From positions 14,132,501 to 14,196,500 of the forward strand of contig NC_135384.1 of the NCBI RefSeq assembly GCF_049243985.1: DNA of 64,000 bases, given 5' to 3'. Both the position numbers and the translations under genes were made by a program. Of this stretch, positions 22,820-46,880 are shown piece by piece. The first letter of the stretch is position 1; each line of letters starts with the position of its first letter. The stretch is from Paroedura picta. Lineage: Eukaryota; Chordata; Lepidosauria; Squamata; Gekkonidae. Under the pieces are notes generated by a model. That model did not search any database, had not been told where the DNA came from, and worked only from the letters and a program-made list of their open reading frames with translations.

Positions 22820-25800
22820 TTATTTCTTTACAAGCATCTTTTTGTTATTTAGTTCAGGCTTCAGGAGAATAATATAAAGTTTGGGGAGGAAAATGAAACC
22901 AAGTAAGCCTGCACTAGAGATTAAGATGGAGAAGATCTCCACAGCCACCATGGATTTCCCTTTGGTGCTCAGGTAGCTTGGAATAAAAGATAGCCAAACA
23001 CTGCAAAAGAGCAACATGCTGAAAGTGATAAACTTGGCTTCATTGAAACTGTCAGGCAATTTCCTGGCTAAGAAAGCCACCATGAAGCTGACTGCAGCTA
23101 GGAAGCCCATATAGCCAAGGACACAGAAAAACATGACAGCTGAGCCCTCATTGCATTCCAGTATGATTGTCTCCTTCAGTGAATGCAGGTCCTTATCTGG
23201 GAAAGGAGACGAAGTACTGATCCAAAGAACACAAATGCCTACTTGAACAAGGGAGCAAGAAATGAGAAGACTATAAGCCTGTCTTTTCCCCACCAATGGT
23301 CTTAGCCTAGAGCCTGGTTTGGTAGCGACAAAGGCCAGAACCACAGTGATGGTTTTGGCTAGTACACTGGAAATAGCTACTGAGAATATGATGCCAAAAC
23401 TTGTTTGTCGAAGAAGGCAGGTCCCCTTTCCAGGCTGCCCAATGAAGAGCAAGGCAGAGAGGAAGCAATGAGCAAGGGAGATGAGAAGAAGATATGTCAG
23501 ACTGCGGTTGTTGGCTTTGACTATGGGAGTATCCTGGTGCTTCAAAAACGTTCCAAATATTATAGTGGTGACCAGGGAGAAAGAAATAGCCAAGGTTGCT
23601 AAGATGATACCTATGGGTTCTTCATAGGAAAGGAACTTTATATCCTTTGGAAGACATTGATTTTTGTTGTAATTTGAAAACTTATCGTGTGGGCAGAGAA
23701 CACAGCTATCCATGTCTGGAAGGAGAGAAAGAGAGCATGATAGAGAAAAATACAGAGAAGAGCTGGGTTTGTACCTGATTTTTAAATACATTAAGATATC
23801 TTAAAATGTCTTATAGTCACCTTCTTTTGCTCTATGCACATCAGATGCCCTTAGAGGTAGGTGAGGCTCAGAGAGCCCTGATATTACTACTCATTTAGAA
23901 CAGCTCTATCAGTGCTGTAATTGGCACAAAAACAAAAGGACAATGATGACTGTAGAACTTAATGAATTCAAACACAGGGTTCTTATGTCTGAATCATGAC
24001 TAATATATTTGTATTGTGTTTTTTTTTCTTTGTTGAAGGTTTTGCAATCTTATTAATTAGTCAGAAAAGTAAACAACATAAGAAGATGGCACAGTTATGC
24101 CCAGATGCTATGGATCATGTAGTGCATTGGGCATGATCTTATATTGGGACCATCTTAATATAATATTGTGTATGAATGATGTTTCTGTTCATTCTCTTTC
24201 CTACCTATCTGCTCAGAGATCATCCCATCTGAACATAGAACACAGTCATAGCAGCAAAATTTCTTTCCCTCCTTCTTTTGTCGGCTGTAGCCAGGGAGGC
24301 AGTGATCATTGCACACGGAAAGTGGTAGAACCTGTCCATAAACAGAAGGGGAGATTGGTACATTCAACATATCCACTGAGAACCTCAGATGAGCACAATC
24401 TGTGCTGTTAACAGTAGAGTAATGTGTTAGTGTCTTGGAGGATAATTTAGGAAACCCTGGTTCAGATCACAGAGCCATGAAAACTCACTGGTTTCTCCTT
24501 GGGCCAGCCTTTCCCTAATCTATCTCACAGTGTTGTTGCTGTTATCAGTAGTTATCTTGGTAGCTTTCCAAGACCAGTGTATCGACTGTAATACTGCATG
24601 TTCCTGAAATGGCAGATGGGACAAAAAGAATAACATGATACCTTGTGCTAGTTGAAAAATGTTTATGATTAATTGGCAGATTAGATAATGACTTTCTTTT
24701 GGATGTGTTAGCATAACTATATAAATATCTGTGTGCAGGGTGGGTGTATATACTGGATTGTGGAAATGAACCACAGTGTCACCTTTTAATTGCAGCAGTC
24801 ATTAAAATGTTACTTTGAAATTCACAAACCTGGATCTGGATAGTGTGGGTCCCTATATAATGACAGGTGTAAAGGAACCGGTCCATCTTAGCGCAGGAGT
24901 TTAGTTCTGGGAAGTGTTTAAATGGCGCAGTTCTTCTGCCATCATAAGCTTTTTGGCAGGCTTTGTCTCCAAAGGAAAGATGTGGGGGGAGGCATTTAAA
25001 CAGGCTGAATCAAGGATAAATCACCAAAGTGTCATTCAGCTTCCACTGATATGGCCTAATTAAATGCAAGGATAGCAGGTTTGGCATGGATAGCCCCAAA
25101 AATTGCCTAAATCTAGATTGATTTGGGTATGTTTTGGCCTGTCTGAACCAAATTGCTCATGTCTAGCTACATCTGCCCATGAGGCATTGTACTGAAGGCT
25201 AATTTAGAACCATACAATCATAGAGGTGGAAGGGTCAACAAGGCCATATAGTCCACCCCCCCCCCCAGTGCAGGATCAGCCTAAAGCATCAAGGATAAGT
25301 CCACAAATCCTGCAAACTTTGAGAAATGTTGCAAAGTCCTTTGCCGAAAAAAAACATGCTTTTCAGTAATCTCAAATTAGACAGTGATCCGTTGTTGACC
25401 TAACATGCCTTAATTCTTCCTGTGCCTGCTCAAGATAACCTTCCATTTGCATAATTTTAAACATAATGTTTATTATAAAATTTGCTGATTACATTTAACA
25501 TTTAAACTATTAGGCCTATCATTTTCCAGATGATTCAGTCTACCATTCTTAAACAAGGGTACAATAATGGCCAAGCACCAGTCTTGTGGCATTTGGGCTG
25601 CTCTATAAATGAAGGTAAAAAGAGCTGGCAGGACTGAACCCCATCAATCTATATTTGACTTTGGCCAATCAGCTGGAGCTTTCTCACCATCCTTTGTTCA
25701 ATTAAAATGTTTATTTCAGAGGCTGAAACCAGAGTCTAAGGAAGGTTACAACTTGGGTTAATATTAGGATGGGGAATCAGCTGCTGATCTGTGAAAGATA

Positions 25801-28800
25801 TAATGTTATGTTTTCACCTCACAGATGAGACAAGCTATAAAACTAGGTGGGGGATTATGAATATGAGAGGTAAATCTCTAGACTTCCTTGATATTATTGG
25901 TTTAATTGGCTTTGATCAGTGCTTACCGCTTCTCATTTTTGGATCTCAAAGTCACCTTTTGTTGTCTTTTGCATTCCAACATATCTTTCTTTGTGATTTG
26001 AGTTAGGCTCATCTTAAAAGGATGATATGACATAAGATTTTTTCTGACACTTAGGCAGTCCTGGAAAACCAATTTTTAGTTCAGAATCTTGGAGACCCCT
26101 GTTCTAAACTGGTCTATAAAGTAAGCACATCAGCTCTGTATCAGCTCCACATAAGTGTTCTTCTAAAAAAGGTTACAGAGGAAAACAAAAGGATATATCA
26201 GTGTTGACTGATCAGTATAACCAAAATATTCTATGGTCAGTGTAGATACATGGACATAACCCATGAGTTATGCAGATTATTGGAAGGAGGTGAATGGGGG
26301 TGACATAATAAAAATACTGGCAGATAAAACTTGAGTGTGTTGATATATTTTTATATACATGAAGATATCCCACCTGATTAAATGTTCTGTGCCACACAAT
26401 TTGATCATCATGAATGGTCAATTCTTCTCCTGGAGAAGCCCAAGGATCAAGCCTTCCAACTTTGAGTCTGATGAAGGAGCCATTTGGGAAAGTGACCCAG
26501 TTGGTAACATCAAAACCACCTTTCAGTTCCCCATTTTCATTAAATTGTATGGTGTCACCAGCCGTGTTGTTGAATGTGGTGCTTCTTAAAAAAATGTTCA
26601 GCTGATTGACAGGGGAAAAAATAAAATAAATTGTAAGGAAGACAAACCAATCATTTTGTAATTTCTTGACTCTCTAAGAGCTAGAATATCTTCTATAGAC
26701 ATTGTGACAAATGGGATCCTGTTGTATCCTAAGATGACAGTGATACTATTCATTAATAATAAAACAAAGTTGACAGTAATAAATTGAAGTATTTTGGCCT
26801 TGAACAAAATGCTTCCCACAAATAACTGTTTGGGTATCTTGCCAGATATAAACTCATAGCTCTGTAGTTTATAGGTCCTTTTGCCAGCTTTGACTGTTGC
26901 ACCATGGATGAACCTGCTTTTTTGGTCATGATTGTTGATACCTTACAGGTTGGTCAGATGTAACACACTATGGGGATCTACCTCTGAAGGGTGTTTAGAA
27001 ATTCCTTAGGGGTCCAGAAAAGATGTTAATACACTCACCGTATTGCTACAGGGATATACATATGCCTTAATTGTTGGAGAAGCATTATATGGGTTACTGT
27101 TTAGAAGTCTCTGTGAAAAGCTTAAAAAATCTTACTTGCTGAAAACTTATAAACATGAGATTGTTATTAGATTACATTACATGATATTTATACTTGATTC
27201 ACCACATACATTTTACATCAATTTCACCTGAGCTTTCTCCTTTGACCTTGAATAAAATATTTTGCTTTATTTTTAAATATTCCAAAGAATCTTGTGAGCC
27301 ATTTACAGATGTTTATTTAAGAGGGGGATTGTGTCTCTTCCCTCAATGACCTGAGCTGACTGAACATCAAAGTACAATAAAGTGAAAGGGTGGGGCATCC
27401 ATGGATCTCCAGAAAAGAAGAAAATAGATGAGGATTAGCGTACCCAATACATGAGCAGTAAATTAAACAATCAAAGAGCAGGCCATCGAGTCCAATACCC
27501 TGCTCAATGATTATGTCCAAGGGACCTGATCTTTGTGCCCACAGTAATAAGAGTTATGGTTATCTACATGTCATTAAATAGTATTTCTGAGAAGCAAATA
27601 CCTGCCAGGGTTGCACATTATTGAAGACTAGACGCTTCCGTTTTTCTATTTCTTTACGTTTAGATTGGAATATGAAGATTGCATGCAATGTGTGTGCCAC
27701 TGCATAAACAGCATTGTAGACATTATAGCTGTGGCCAGTCATGCTCATTTCAAATACAAGTAGTGGAATAGAATCCAGCTTCTCCTCTCCAGAGCACATT
27801 TTCTTGCTGTCCCCACGAACATCTGGATTCCTCAGTGAACAACCGAATGCCTGCTCCCAGAAGTTCTTGATAAAACCATCTCCTTCTGCCCAGGAAGGGC
27901 TTATGGACTGTTGGAAAATTTTGAAACCTGGTGGCTGATTTGAGTGAACTGCAAGAGATAGGGTACCATGGAAGGTTTCTATATCCCAAGTCCTTTGGAC
28001 AGGCAGTGATTCGAAATCCCAGTGGCATGTGACAATCCATACCTTATGCAGGGGTGGAAATGAAATAAAGGTTCCTAAAACCAACAACATTCGCAAATAG
28101 AACATGGATGAGTTTTCTCCATATACAAAGTGCACATTGGCTTTGGTTTGAGTGAGAAGTGTGGAATATTCTTCCTGTTTTAAAAATATATCCACCTCAT
28201 CTTGGAAATAAGTCGTCTTTGGTAATCTTACACAGAAGTCAAAACAAATCTCATTCTCAGAAAGCATTGGCATGATGATCTGCAAGAACCTGTCCCCACT
28301 GTCATCTTCTGCAACCAAGAGCACAATCCATGTCCATCTGAAGTAGAGAAATAACTGGATAATTCCCATATATTGAGTGGTTTCATTTGGCACCATCTGA
28401 TACACAGAAGAATCAAGCAGTTGGTTACCATGTGCTGGTGATAATGACCCATAAGCAAGCTGGAAAAAAGTGTATGTATGTTTATATATATATATGAATG
28501 AAAATAGAAGGAAACATTTTCAAATATGTCTCCAATACATGAAATTTCCACGCCATACTATGGGATGTCACTGATAGTGATACCTGTGGTATCTTGTATA
28601 TGGTGCTTATGGTGGCCATATTGGCAGACATTTCGGAATTCAGTGCTCCAATAACTGCAATCTGATTGTTCTGTTTATCACACTGGAAATTGGGGAGAAA
28701 TTTGTGCTGTGAAGAAAGAAAGCTCAGGGTGGCTTTATAGGTCATCCTTGCCACATAGTAGCTGTTGAGAATGTGGAAGCCCAAAGTGATGTTCGGTAAG

Positions 28801-29872
28801 ATGTTGGGATTCCCATTGATTTCTTTGATGGCAAAAGCCATGGCCAGGTTGTGTTGGTAGTTCTTTGGGACCGATCTATAAAGAGAGTTCTAGATGAGCT
28901 TGAAAACCAAGGAACAAAATTTTATCTTCCTTTAGTTCTCCATATTTATACCTCTCCTTTGTATGACATTTTAATTTTAGACTAACCTCTCACTTTTGTT
29001 CTCTTAATAGTGCTACTATTGTGCTTTTCATTGTGCTTAGACAAGTGCTAATTTTCATCGCACTGCTATGAAAAAATATATTGTGTTCCTTTGCATACAG
29101 TAGGATTATTAATATGGATAAGAGGCCATGATTAGTTTACATCATAGCCCAGCCCTATAAAGACTGGCCTCTACTGAAATACTGAATCAATTTACGTAAT
29201 GGATAGTTTTGTTAATAAGTAAATTGGGACCCGAAATAAGTAATATGCCTTTTTAGGTTGTATTCCCATGCATAGTGGTATTTTTAAAAATGCATTGGGA
29301 TGGTTACAGATGAACATATAATCCTACCTGGGCATCTCCTCTCTGTCTGTTTTATGATAGAATCAATCTATATGAATTAACTTTCAGAGTCCCTCCCCCC
29401 CTTTTTTGGCATAATTCTCCACTTGCTCTTTTCCTCTCTTCTGTTCATCAAAATATAATTTGTGTCCACAAGAAGAAAGCCAAACTTCCCTTTCTGTTTA
29501 CAAACACTTTATACAATGAGGATGTAGCTAAATGAATGAATATTACAAAGAGTATGAATTAATGGCTTACATAGGCTCTGAAATGAACATTTGTGTAGGC
29601 TGCTCTTTGAATGAGGGAGCTTCATATAAGTAGAAAATCTGAGAAACAATCTGACCCACAATCAGGTCACCTGGCTGATAAAATGCATGAGGAATAGGAA
29701 GAAGATCAACAATTGTGGCACATTGGACAGGATTCTTCTTGCAGGCAGCATGGCCCAGCAATAAAAGCAGCAGCAGTACAAATATCTTCCTTGTGACCAA
29801 TTTTTCCTCCATGCCCAGGTATCTGCTGACATACAGTGTTTCACCAGCATTAATTTTGTTCTGAATTTCCAT
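22820..29872 (-). CDS. VMN2R: V2R gene C: complete six-exon type-2 vomeronasal receptor
   Basis: Predicted 900-residue receptor. Exons: 1 29571-29872, 2 28584-28875, 3 27602-28459, 4 26374-26601, 5 24205-24331, 6 22820-23715. The leader starts [11 protein letters not shown], and the hydrophobic core [16 protein letters not shown] follows a second in-frame Met about 20 residues on, so either Met could start. The flytrap reads [15 protein letters not shown] at exon 3. The linker has all nine cysteines. The C terminus is [13 protein letters not shown]. Exon 6 is close to B, but exon 3 differs in [13 protein letters not shown] and in the strand [19 protein letters not shown]. Intron 4 (2.04 kb) matches B without its two insertions, so it serves as the empty-site reference. 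The upstream block lacks an ATAAAT-like motif found in the other copies. No break seen. Confidence 0.93.
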
Positions 29873-30090
29873 GGATCAGGATATCAGTCTGCCGGTGTGC
29901 TTGAGCTAGATTAACCTACACTGACATGCTAGAAGTTTCCATTAATGGATTGTTAGCCTACTTTACCTTCATTACTCAATAGAATGCATTTCCTCAGACT
30001 TCTTAGATTCTTGTCACTTGATAAAATTGTTGTTCCTTTGCCCAGTCTCTTTTTCTTTTAAGAAATGACCTACGTGGCTTTCTATATCTA

Positions 30091-30196
30091 TGTATCAAAG
30101 CGTGGCTAGATGCAATGAATGCCCCTGGACATTTCTTGCCCAGCAGGAAAACAACTGTAATGCCTGGGCAGGCCTTCCTAATAATAGTGTTGCTGA
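30091..30196 (-). promoter_or_regulatory. Conserved upstream block of gene C, lacking the ATAAAT motif
   Basis: Matches the blocks of D-F, but about 15-20 bp are missing where the others read ATTTATGGGGGTTTT on the plus strand, so the CATAAAT motif is gone. The rest of the block is retained. Confidence 0.4.
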
Positions 30197-30364
30197 CATC
30201 TTTGGCTTTGGTCTCAAATGCCCACGGGCACCAGCATAATTTAACTTAATATGTACGCACTCAAATGCATGCTAAAAGAGGAAACTCTTCATGTTTTTGG
30301 TTTGGAGAACTTCAGATTTTTAGGATCTATCCAAATGACCGGAAAATATGTTTGGTCTGTAATA

Positions 30365-30965
30365 AATAATAAGTAAAATTTATGTATTTTTTATTATTTA
30401 GATTTTATCTCTCCACTCCACCAAGACTCATGGCAGGTTATAAAATGACAAATAAAATCCCCACTAAAATAAATCATAATCCTCAATACCATTAAGCCCT
30501 AAAAACCCATAAAACTGCAGCATGATCACTAGTCCTTCCCTAATTTACAGTCAAACCAAACAAGTAAAGGATCACAGGTAGAGTAGCACTGACCAGAGGA
30601 TGGACTCCAGTTGTCCCTAAAACACAGCCTCAACCAAGGACCTGGTGGAAGATCTCCATTTTACAGGCCCTGTGGAATTGAAGCACTTAAGTCAGGGCCC
30701 TCACCTCTTCTGGAAGCTAATTCCACCAGGTCGGAACCAGGACTACAAAAACCCTGGTTCAGGTTGAGGCCAGGCATGCTTCTCTGGGACTGGGGACCAC
30801 GAGTAGATTTGTACCTGAAGAGCGAAGCACACTGTGTGGGGCATAAGCAGGCAAGCGGTCCCTCAAGTAGGCAGGGCCTAAACTGCATATGGACTAAAAG
30901 GTTAATTCCAAAATTTTGAATCTGATCCAGAACACAACTGGCAACCAGTGCAGCTTTTTGTGGGT
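30365..30965 (-). mobile_element. L2-type LINE 3' end in the C flank
   Basis: Minus-strand remnant with the QKAALVASCVLDQIQNFGI and SDLVELASRR segments and a TAAATAATAAAAAATA tail near 30380. Orthologous to the uninterrupted forms in D and E. Confidence 0.65.
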
Positions 30966-31673
30966 CCCATGGGTGAACTGCCTCCCGTAAGCCCACTTTA
31001 TCAAAAGAAGATGGCCTCAACACTGAGTTGTTGTAATCCTTGGCTTTTAATGAAGCTTGCGGGTTCAATCATAGGGATGGAGGCGAAGTGGCATTGCTCT
31101 ACAACACACCCTGTTGAACTTCCAGAAGGCGAGTTTGAATGCAAAATTATTTCTGTGTTGCTGGGCATCTTTTGGGGTTCTCTACGTCTCCCACGTGGAA
31201 CCTTTTCCCCATTCACAACAAGAGCTCCATCCACTTCTTCTCCCAATAGGTTAGGTTCTTGCCAACAATCTCTAAATTTTATCCTACTCTTCTCTTACTC
31301 CTTCACCAGATGACCAGATTTTAAGATTGTAAAGCAGGACAGCATTGACCGGGGGGGAGGGGGGGTTCTTGATTAAAATTTGTTTAAACCAGCTGCATTG
31401 GAAAGGCAGTATCATACCCCATTGAATTCCCTCCCCACCATCATAGGCCTCCACCACCAAATTCTCTGGGTATTTTCCAACACAGAGTTGGCAACACAAA
31501 AATGATTATAAAACTCTGATAAACATTTCTAGTGGTGTTACGTATTTTAATACTTGTCAATTAACAAGTTCAAACGCCAACAATTTGGATACCTAAACTT
31601 AGTCATCGTAGGTCTGTTGCAATAAAAGAGAGTGCACATAAAATAATACAGACAATAACATGTTTTATCAATA

Positions 31674-37293
<5,620 letters not shown>

Positions 37294-37511
37294 GGATTAG
37301 GATATGAGTCTGCCGGTGTGTTTGAGCTAGTTTAACCCACACTGACATGCTAGAAATTTCCATTAATGGATTGTTTGCCTACTTTACCTTCATTACTCAA
37401 TAGAATGCATTTCCTCTGACTTCTTAGATTCTCATCACTTGATAAAATTGTTGTTCCTTTGCCCAGTCTTATTTTCTTTTAAGAAATGACCTACGTGGCT
37501 TTCTGTATCTA

Positions 37512-37634
37512 TGCATCAAAGTCTTGCTAATTTATGGGGGTTTTAGATGCAGTGAACGCCCCTGGACATTTCTTGCCCAGCAGGAAAACAACTGTAATGC
37601 CTGGGCAGGCCTTCCTAATAATAGTGTTGCTGAC
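37512..37634 (-). promoter_or_regulatory. Conserved upstream block of gene D, candidate promoter
   Basis: In the gene sense carries CCCATAAATTAGC and CTTTGATGCATAGATACAG, about 220-340 bp before the ATG. Near-identical in E and F. Confidence 0.4.
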
Positions 37635-37809
37635 ATCTTTGGCTTTGGTCTCAAATGCCCACGGGCACCGGCATAATTTAACTTAATATGTACGTACTCA
37701 AATGCATGCTAAAAGAGGAAACTCTTCATGTTTTTGGTTTGGAGAACTTCAGATTTTTAGGATCTATCCAAATGACCGGAAAATATGTTTGGTCTGTAAT
37801 AATTAATAA

Positions 37810-38410
37810 GTAAAATTTATGTATTATTTATTATTTAGATTTTATCTCTCCACTCCACCAAGACTCATGGCAGGTTATAAAATGACAAATAAAATCCCCA
37901 CTAGAACAAATCATAATCCTCAATACCATTAAGCCCTAAAAACCCATAAAACTGCAGCATGATCACCAGTCCTTCCCTAATTTACAGTCAAACCAAACAA
38001 GTAAAGGATCACTGGTAGAGTAGCACTGACCAGAGGATGGACTCCAGTTGTCCCTGAAACACAGCCTCAACCAAGGACCTGGTGGAAGATCTCCATTTTA
38101 CAGGCCTTGTGGAACTGAGGCAGTTCAGTCAGGGCCCTCACCTCTTCTGGAAGCTCATTCCACCAGGTCGGAACCAGGACTACAAAAACCCTGGTTCAGG
38201 TTGAGGCCAGGCATGCTTCTCTGGGACTGGGGACCACAAGTAGATTTGCACCTGAAGAGTGAAGCACACTGTGTGGGGCATAAGCAGGCAAGCGGTCCCT
38301 CAAGTAGGCAGGGCCTAAGCTGCAGATGGACTAAAAGGTTAATTCCAAAATTTTGAATCTGATCCAGATCACAACTGGCAACTAGTGCAGCTTTTTGTGG
38401 GTCCCATGGG
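37810..38410 (-). mobile_element. L2-type LINE 3' end in the D flank
   Basis: Same remnant as in C, with QKAALVASCDLDQIQNFGI and a TAAATAATAAATAA tail. Near-identical to the copy in E, which shows that the flank was duplicated along with the gene. Confidence 0.65.
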
Positions 38411-40065
38411 TGAACTGCCTCCTGTGAGCCCACCTTATCAAAAGAAGATGGCCTCAACACTGAGTTGTTGTAATCCTTGGCTTTTAATGAAGCTTGCGGG
38501 TTTACAATCGTAGGGATGGAGGCGAAGTGGCATTGCTCTACAACACACCCTGTTGAACTTCCAGAAGGCGAGTTTGAATGCAAAATTATTTCTGTGTTGC
38601 TGGGCATCTTTTGGGGTTCTCTACTTCTCCCATGTGGAACCTTTTTCCCATTCACAACAAGAGCTCCATCCACTTCTTCTCCCAATAGGTTAGGTTCTTG
38701 CCAACAGTCTCTAAATTTTATCCTACTCTTCTCTTACTCCTTCACCAGAAGACCAGATTTTAAGATTGTAAAGCAGGACAGCATTGACCGGGGGGAGGGG
38801 GGTTCTTGATTAAAATTTGGTCTATATAGAGCAACAAAATTGTTCATAGAATGTATAGAACACAAAAATAGTATTGTAATATATATTTTTAATTTAAACA
38901 TAAGTACAATTTGCCAGGTGCCCCCAGATGTTCCTCCAAAAGTGGGACAATCTAGTCACCTTATCCTTTAGTGTTCTCTCCATCCCCCATGTGGAACCTT
39001 TTCCCATCCATGATGACAGCTCCATCCACTTCTTTTTCCAAAAGGTTAGGTTCTTGCCAACAATCTCTCTACATTTTATCCTGCTCTGCTCCTACTCCTC
39101 CACCTTCCTTCTATTTTACCAACAACTAACTACTGCCCCCTTCCTCCCATCCACCATCCTCCCCAACCTCCCTTTGCCTAAGAATTGTCACTATATATTA
39201 CATTTCTTGAAAACAATGGCAATAAAGAAACACACCAATTTTGGTGAATAGTTTTGTTCTTGGAATTTAAAAATGTATAACCTTATAGCCTTCTAGACAT
39301 TTCCTTGCCAGATATTGTACCAAACTCAAATATTGTTGGGTGAACCTTACAAAATAATTCTAATGAAGTCTACTCAAAAAACCTAGCCAAGTCACATCAT
39401 TGTGACTGCTTCTCAAGAAACAGTAAGTAAGGTTGAGCTGTTGCATAACCAATAGTACTTTTTGATGGCATGAGCCAGAACATGAATAAAAGCAGTCCTA
39501 TGTCCATCAGTGTTTGGTATAGAGATTTGCTTCTCCTTGGAATATTCATCTTTCTGTTAGAGAAGGCAATTTAACAAAATTATAATTCTATGAAAAGGGA
39601 GATGCTTCATTAATTCATTCACTCTCATATCTGCCTAATCCAAAGGTAGAAGGAAGTGAATTCAATGTCCATCGGGAAAGATAACATAAGTGGTTGAGAA
39701 TTTCCCATCTCAAAGTGGTGCCTGGAGTTTTCCCACATCAACTGATCTCCAGGTGACAAAGATAAGTTCCCCTGTTTAAACCAGCTGCATTGGAAAGGGA
39801 GTATCATACCTCATTCAATTCCCTCCCCACCATCATAGGCCTCCACCACCAAATTCTCTGGGTATTTTCCAACACAGAGTTGGCAATACAGAAGTGCTTA
39901 TAAAACTCTGATAAACATTTCTAGTGGTGTTATGTATTTTAAAAGTTGACAATTAATGAGTTCAAATGCCAACAATTTGGATACCTAAACTTAGTCATCG
40001 TAGGTCTGTTGCAATTTAAGAGAGTGCACATAAAATAATACAGACAATAACATGTTTTATCAATA
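38411..40065. other. Intergenic interval D/E
   Basis: C/T-rich duplicon sequence without a gene. The phrase CCCATGTGGAACC...AGCTCCATCCACTTC occurs twice (about 38630 and 38990), an older internal duplication. 39180-40065 matches the 3' flanks of F and, more weakly, of B. Confidence 0.5.
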
Positions 40066-45780
<5,715 letters not shown>

Positions 45781-45999
45781 GGATCAGGATATGAGTCTGC
45801 CGGTGTGTTCGAGCTAGTTTAACCTACACTGACATGCTAGAAGTTTCCATTAATGGATTGTTTGCCTACTTTACCTTCATTACTCAATAGAATGCATTTC
45901 CTCGGACTTCTAAGATTATCGTCCCTTGATAAAATTGTTGTTCCTTTGCCCAGTCTCATTTTCTTTTAAGAAATGACCTATGTGGCTTTCTGTATCTAT

Positions 46000-46121
46000 G
46001 CATCAAAGCCTTGCTAATGTATAGGGGTTTTTGATGCAGTGAATGCCCATGGGCATTTCTTGCCCAGCAGGAAAACAACTGTAATGCCTGGGCAGGCCTT
46101 CCTAATAATAGTGTTGCTGAC
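46000..46121 (-). promoter_or_regulatory. Conserved upstream block of gene E, candidate promoter
   Basis: As in D, but the TATA-like motif reads CCTATACATTAGC in the gene sense, a change in the motif core. Confidence 0.35.
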
Positions 46122-46299
46122 ATCTTTGGCTTTGGTCTCAAATGCCCACGGGCACCGGCATAATTTAACTTAATATGTACGCACTCAAATGCATGCTAAA
46201 AGAGGAAACTCTTCATGTTTTTGGTTTGGAGAACTTCAGATTTTTAGGATCTATCCAAATGACCGGAAAATATGTTTGGTCTGTAATAATTAATAAGTA

Positions 46300-46880
46300 A
46301 AATTTATGTATTTTATTATTATTTAGATTTTATCTCTCCACTCCACCAAGACTCATGGCAGGTTATAAAATGACAAATAAAATCCCCACTAAAATAAATC
46401 ATAATCCTCAATACCATTAAGCCCTAAAAACCCATAAAACTGCAGCATGATCACCAGTCCTTCCCTAATTTACAGTCAAACCAAACAAGTAAAGGATCAC
46501 TGGTAGAGTAGCACTGACCAGAGGATGGACTCCAGTTGTCCCTGAAACACAGCCTCAACCAAGGACCTGGTGGAAGATCTCCATTTTACAGGCCTTGTGG
46601 AACTGAGGCAATTCAGTCAGGGCCCTCACCTCTTCTGGAAGCTCATTCCACCAGGTCGGAACCAGGACTACAAAAGCCCTGGTTCAGGTTGAGGCCAGGC
46701 ATGCTTCTCTGGGACTGGGGACCACGAGTAGATTTGCACCTGAAGAGCGAAGCACACTGTGTGGGGCATAAGGAGGCAAGCGGTTCCTCAAGTAGGCAGG
46801 GCCTAAGCTGCAGATGGACTAAAAGGTTAATTCCAAAACCCTGAATCTGATCCAGGTTACAACTGACAACCAGTGCAGCT
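46300..46880 (-). mobile_element. L2-type LINE 3' end in the E flank
   Basis: Orthologous to those of C and D (QKAALVVSCNLDQIQGFGI on the minus strand). No counterpart in the F flank. Confidence 0.65.

Noticed and set aside
30611-31313. Plus-strand frames starting MSLKHSLNQGPGG, repeated upstream of C, D and E
   Set aside because: They are antisense to an L2 LINE 3' end; their repetition reflects duplication of the flank, not a gene family.
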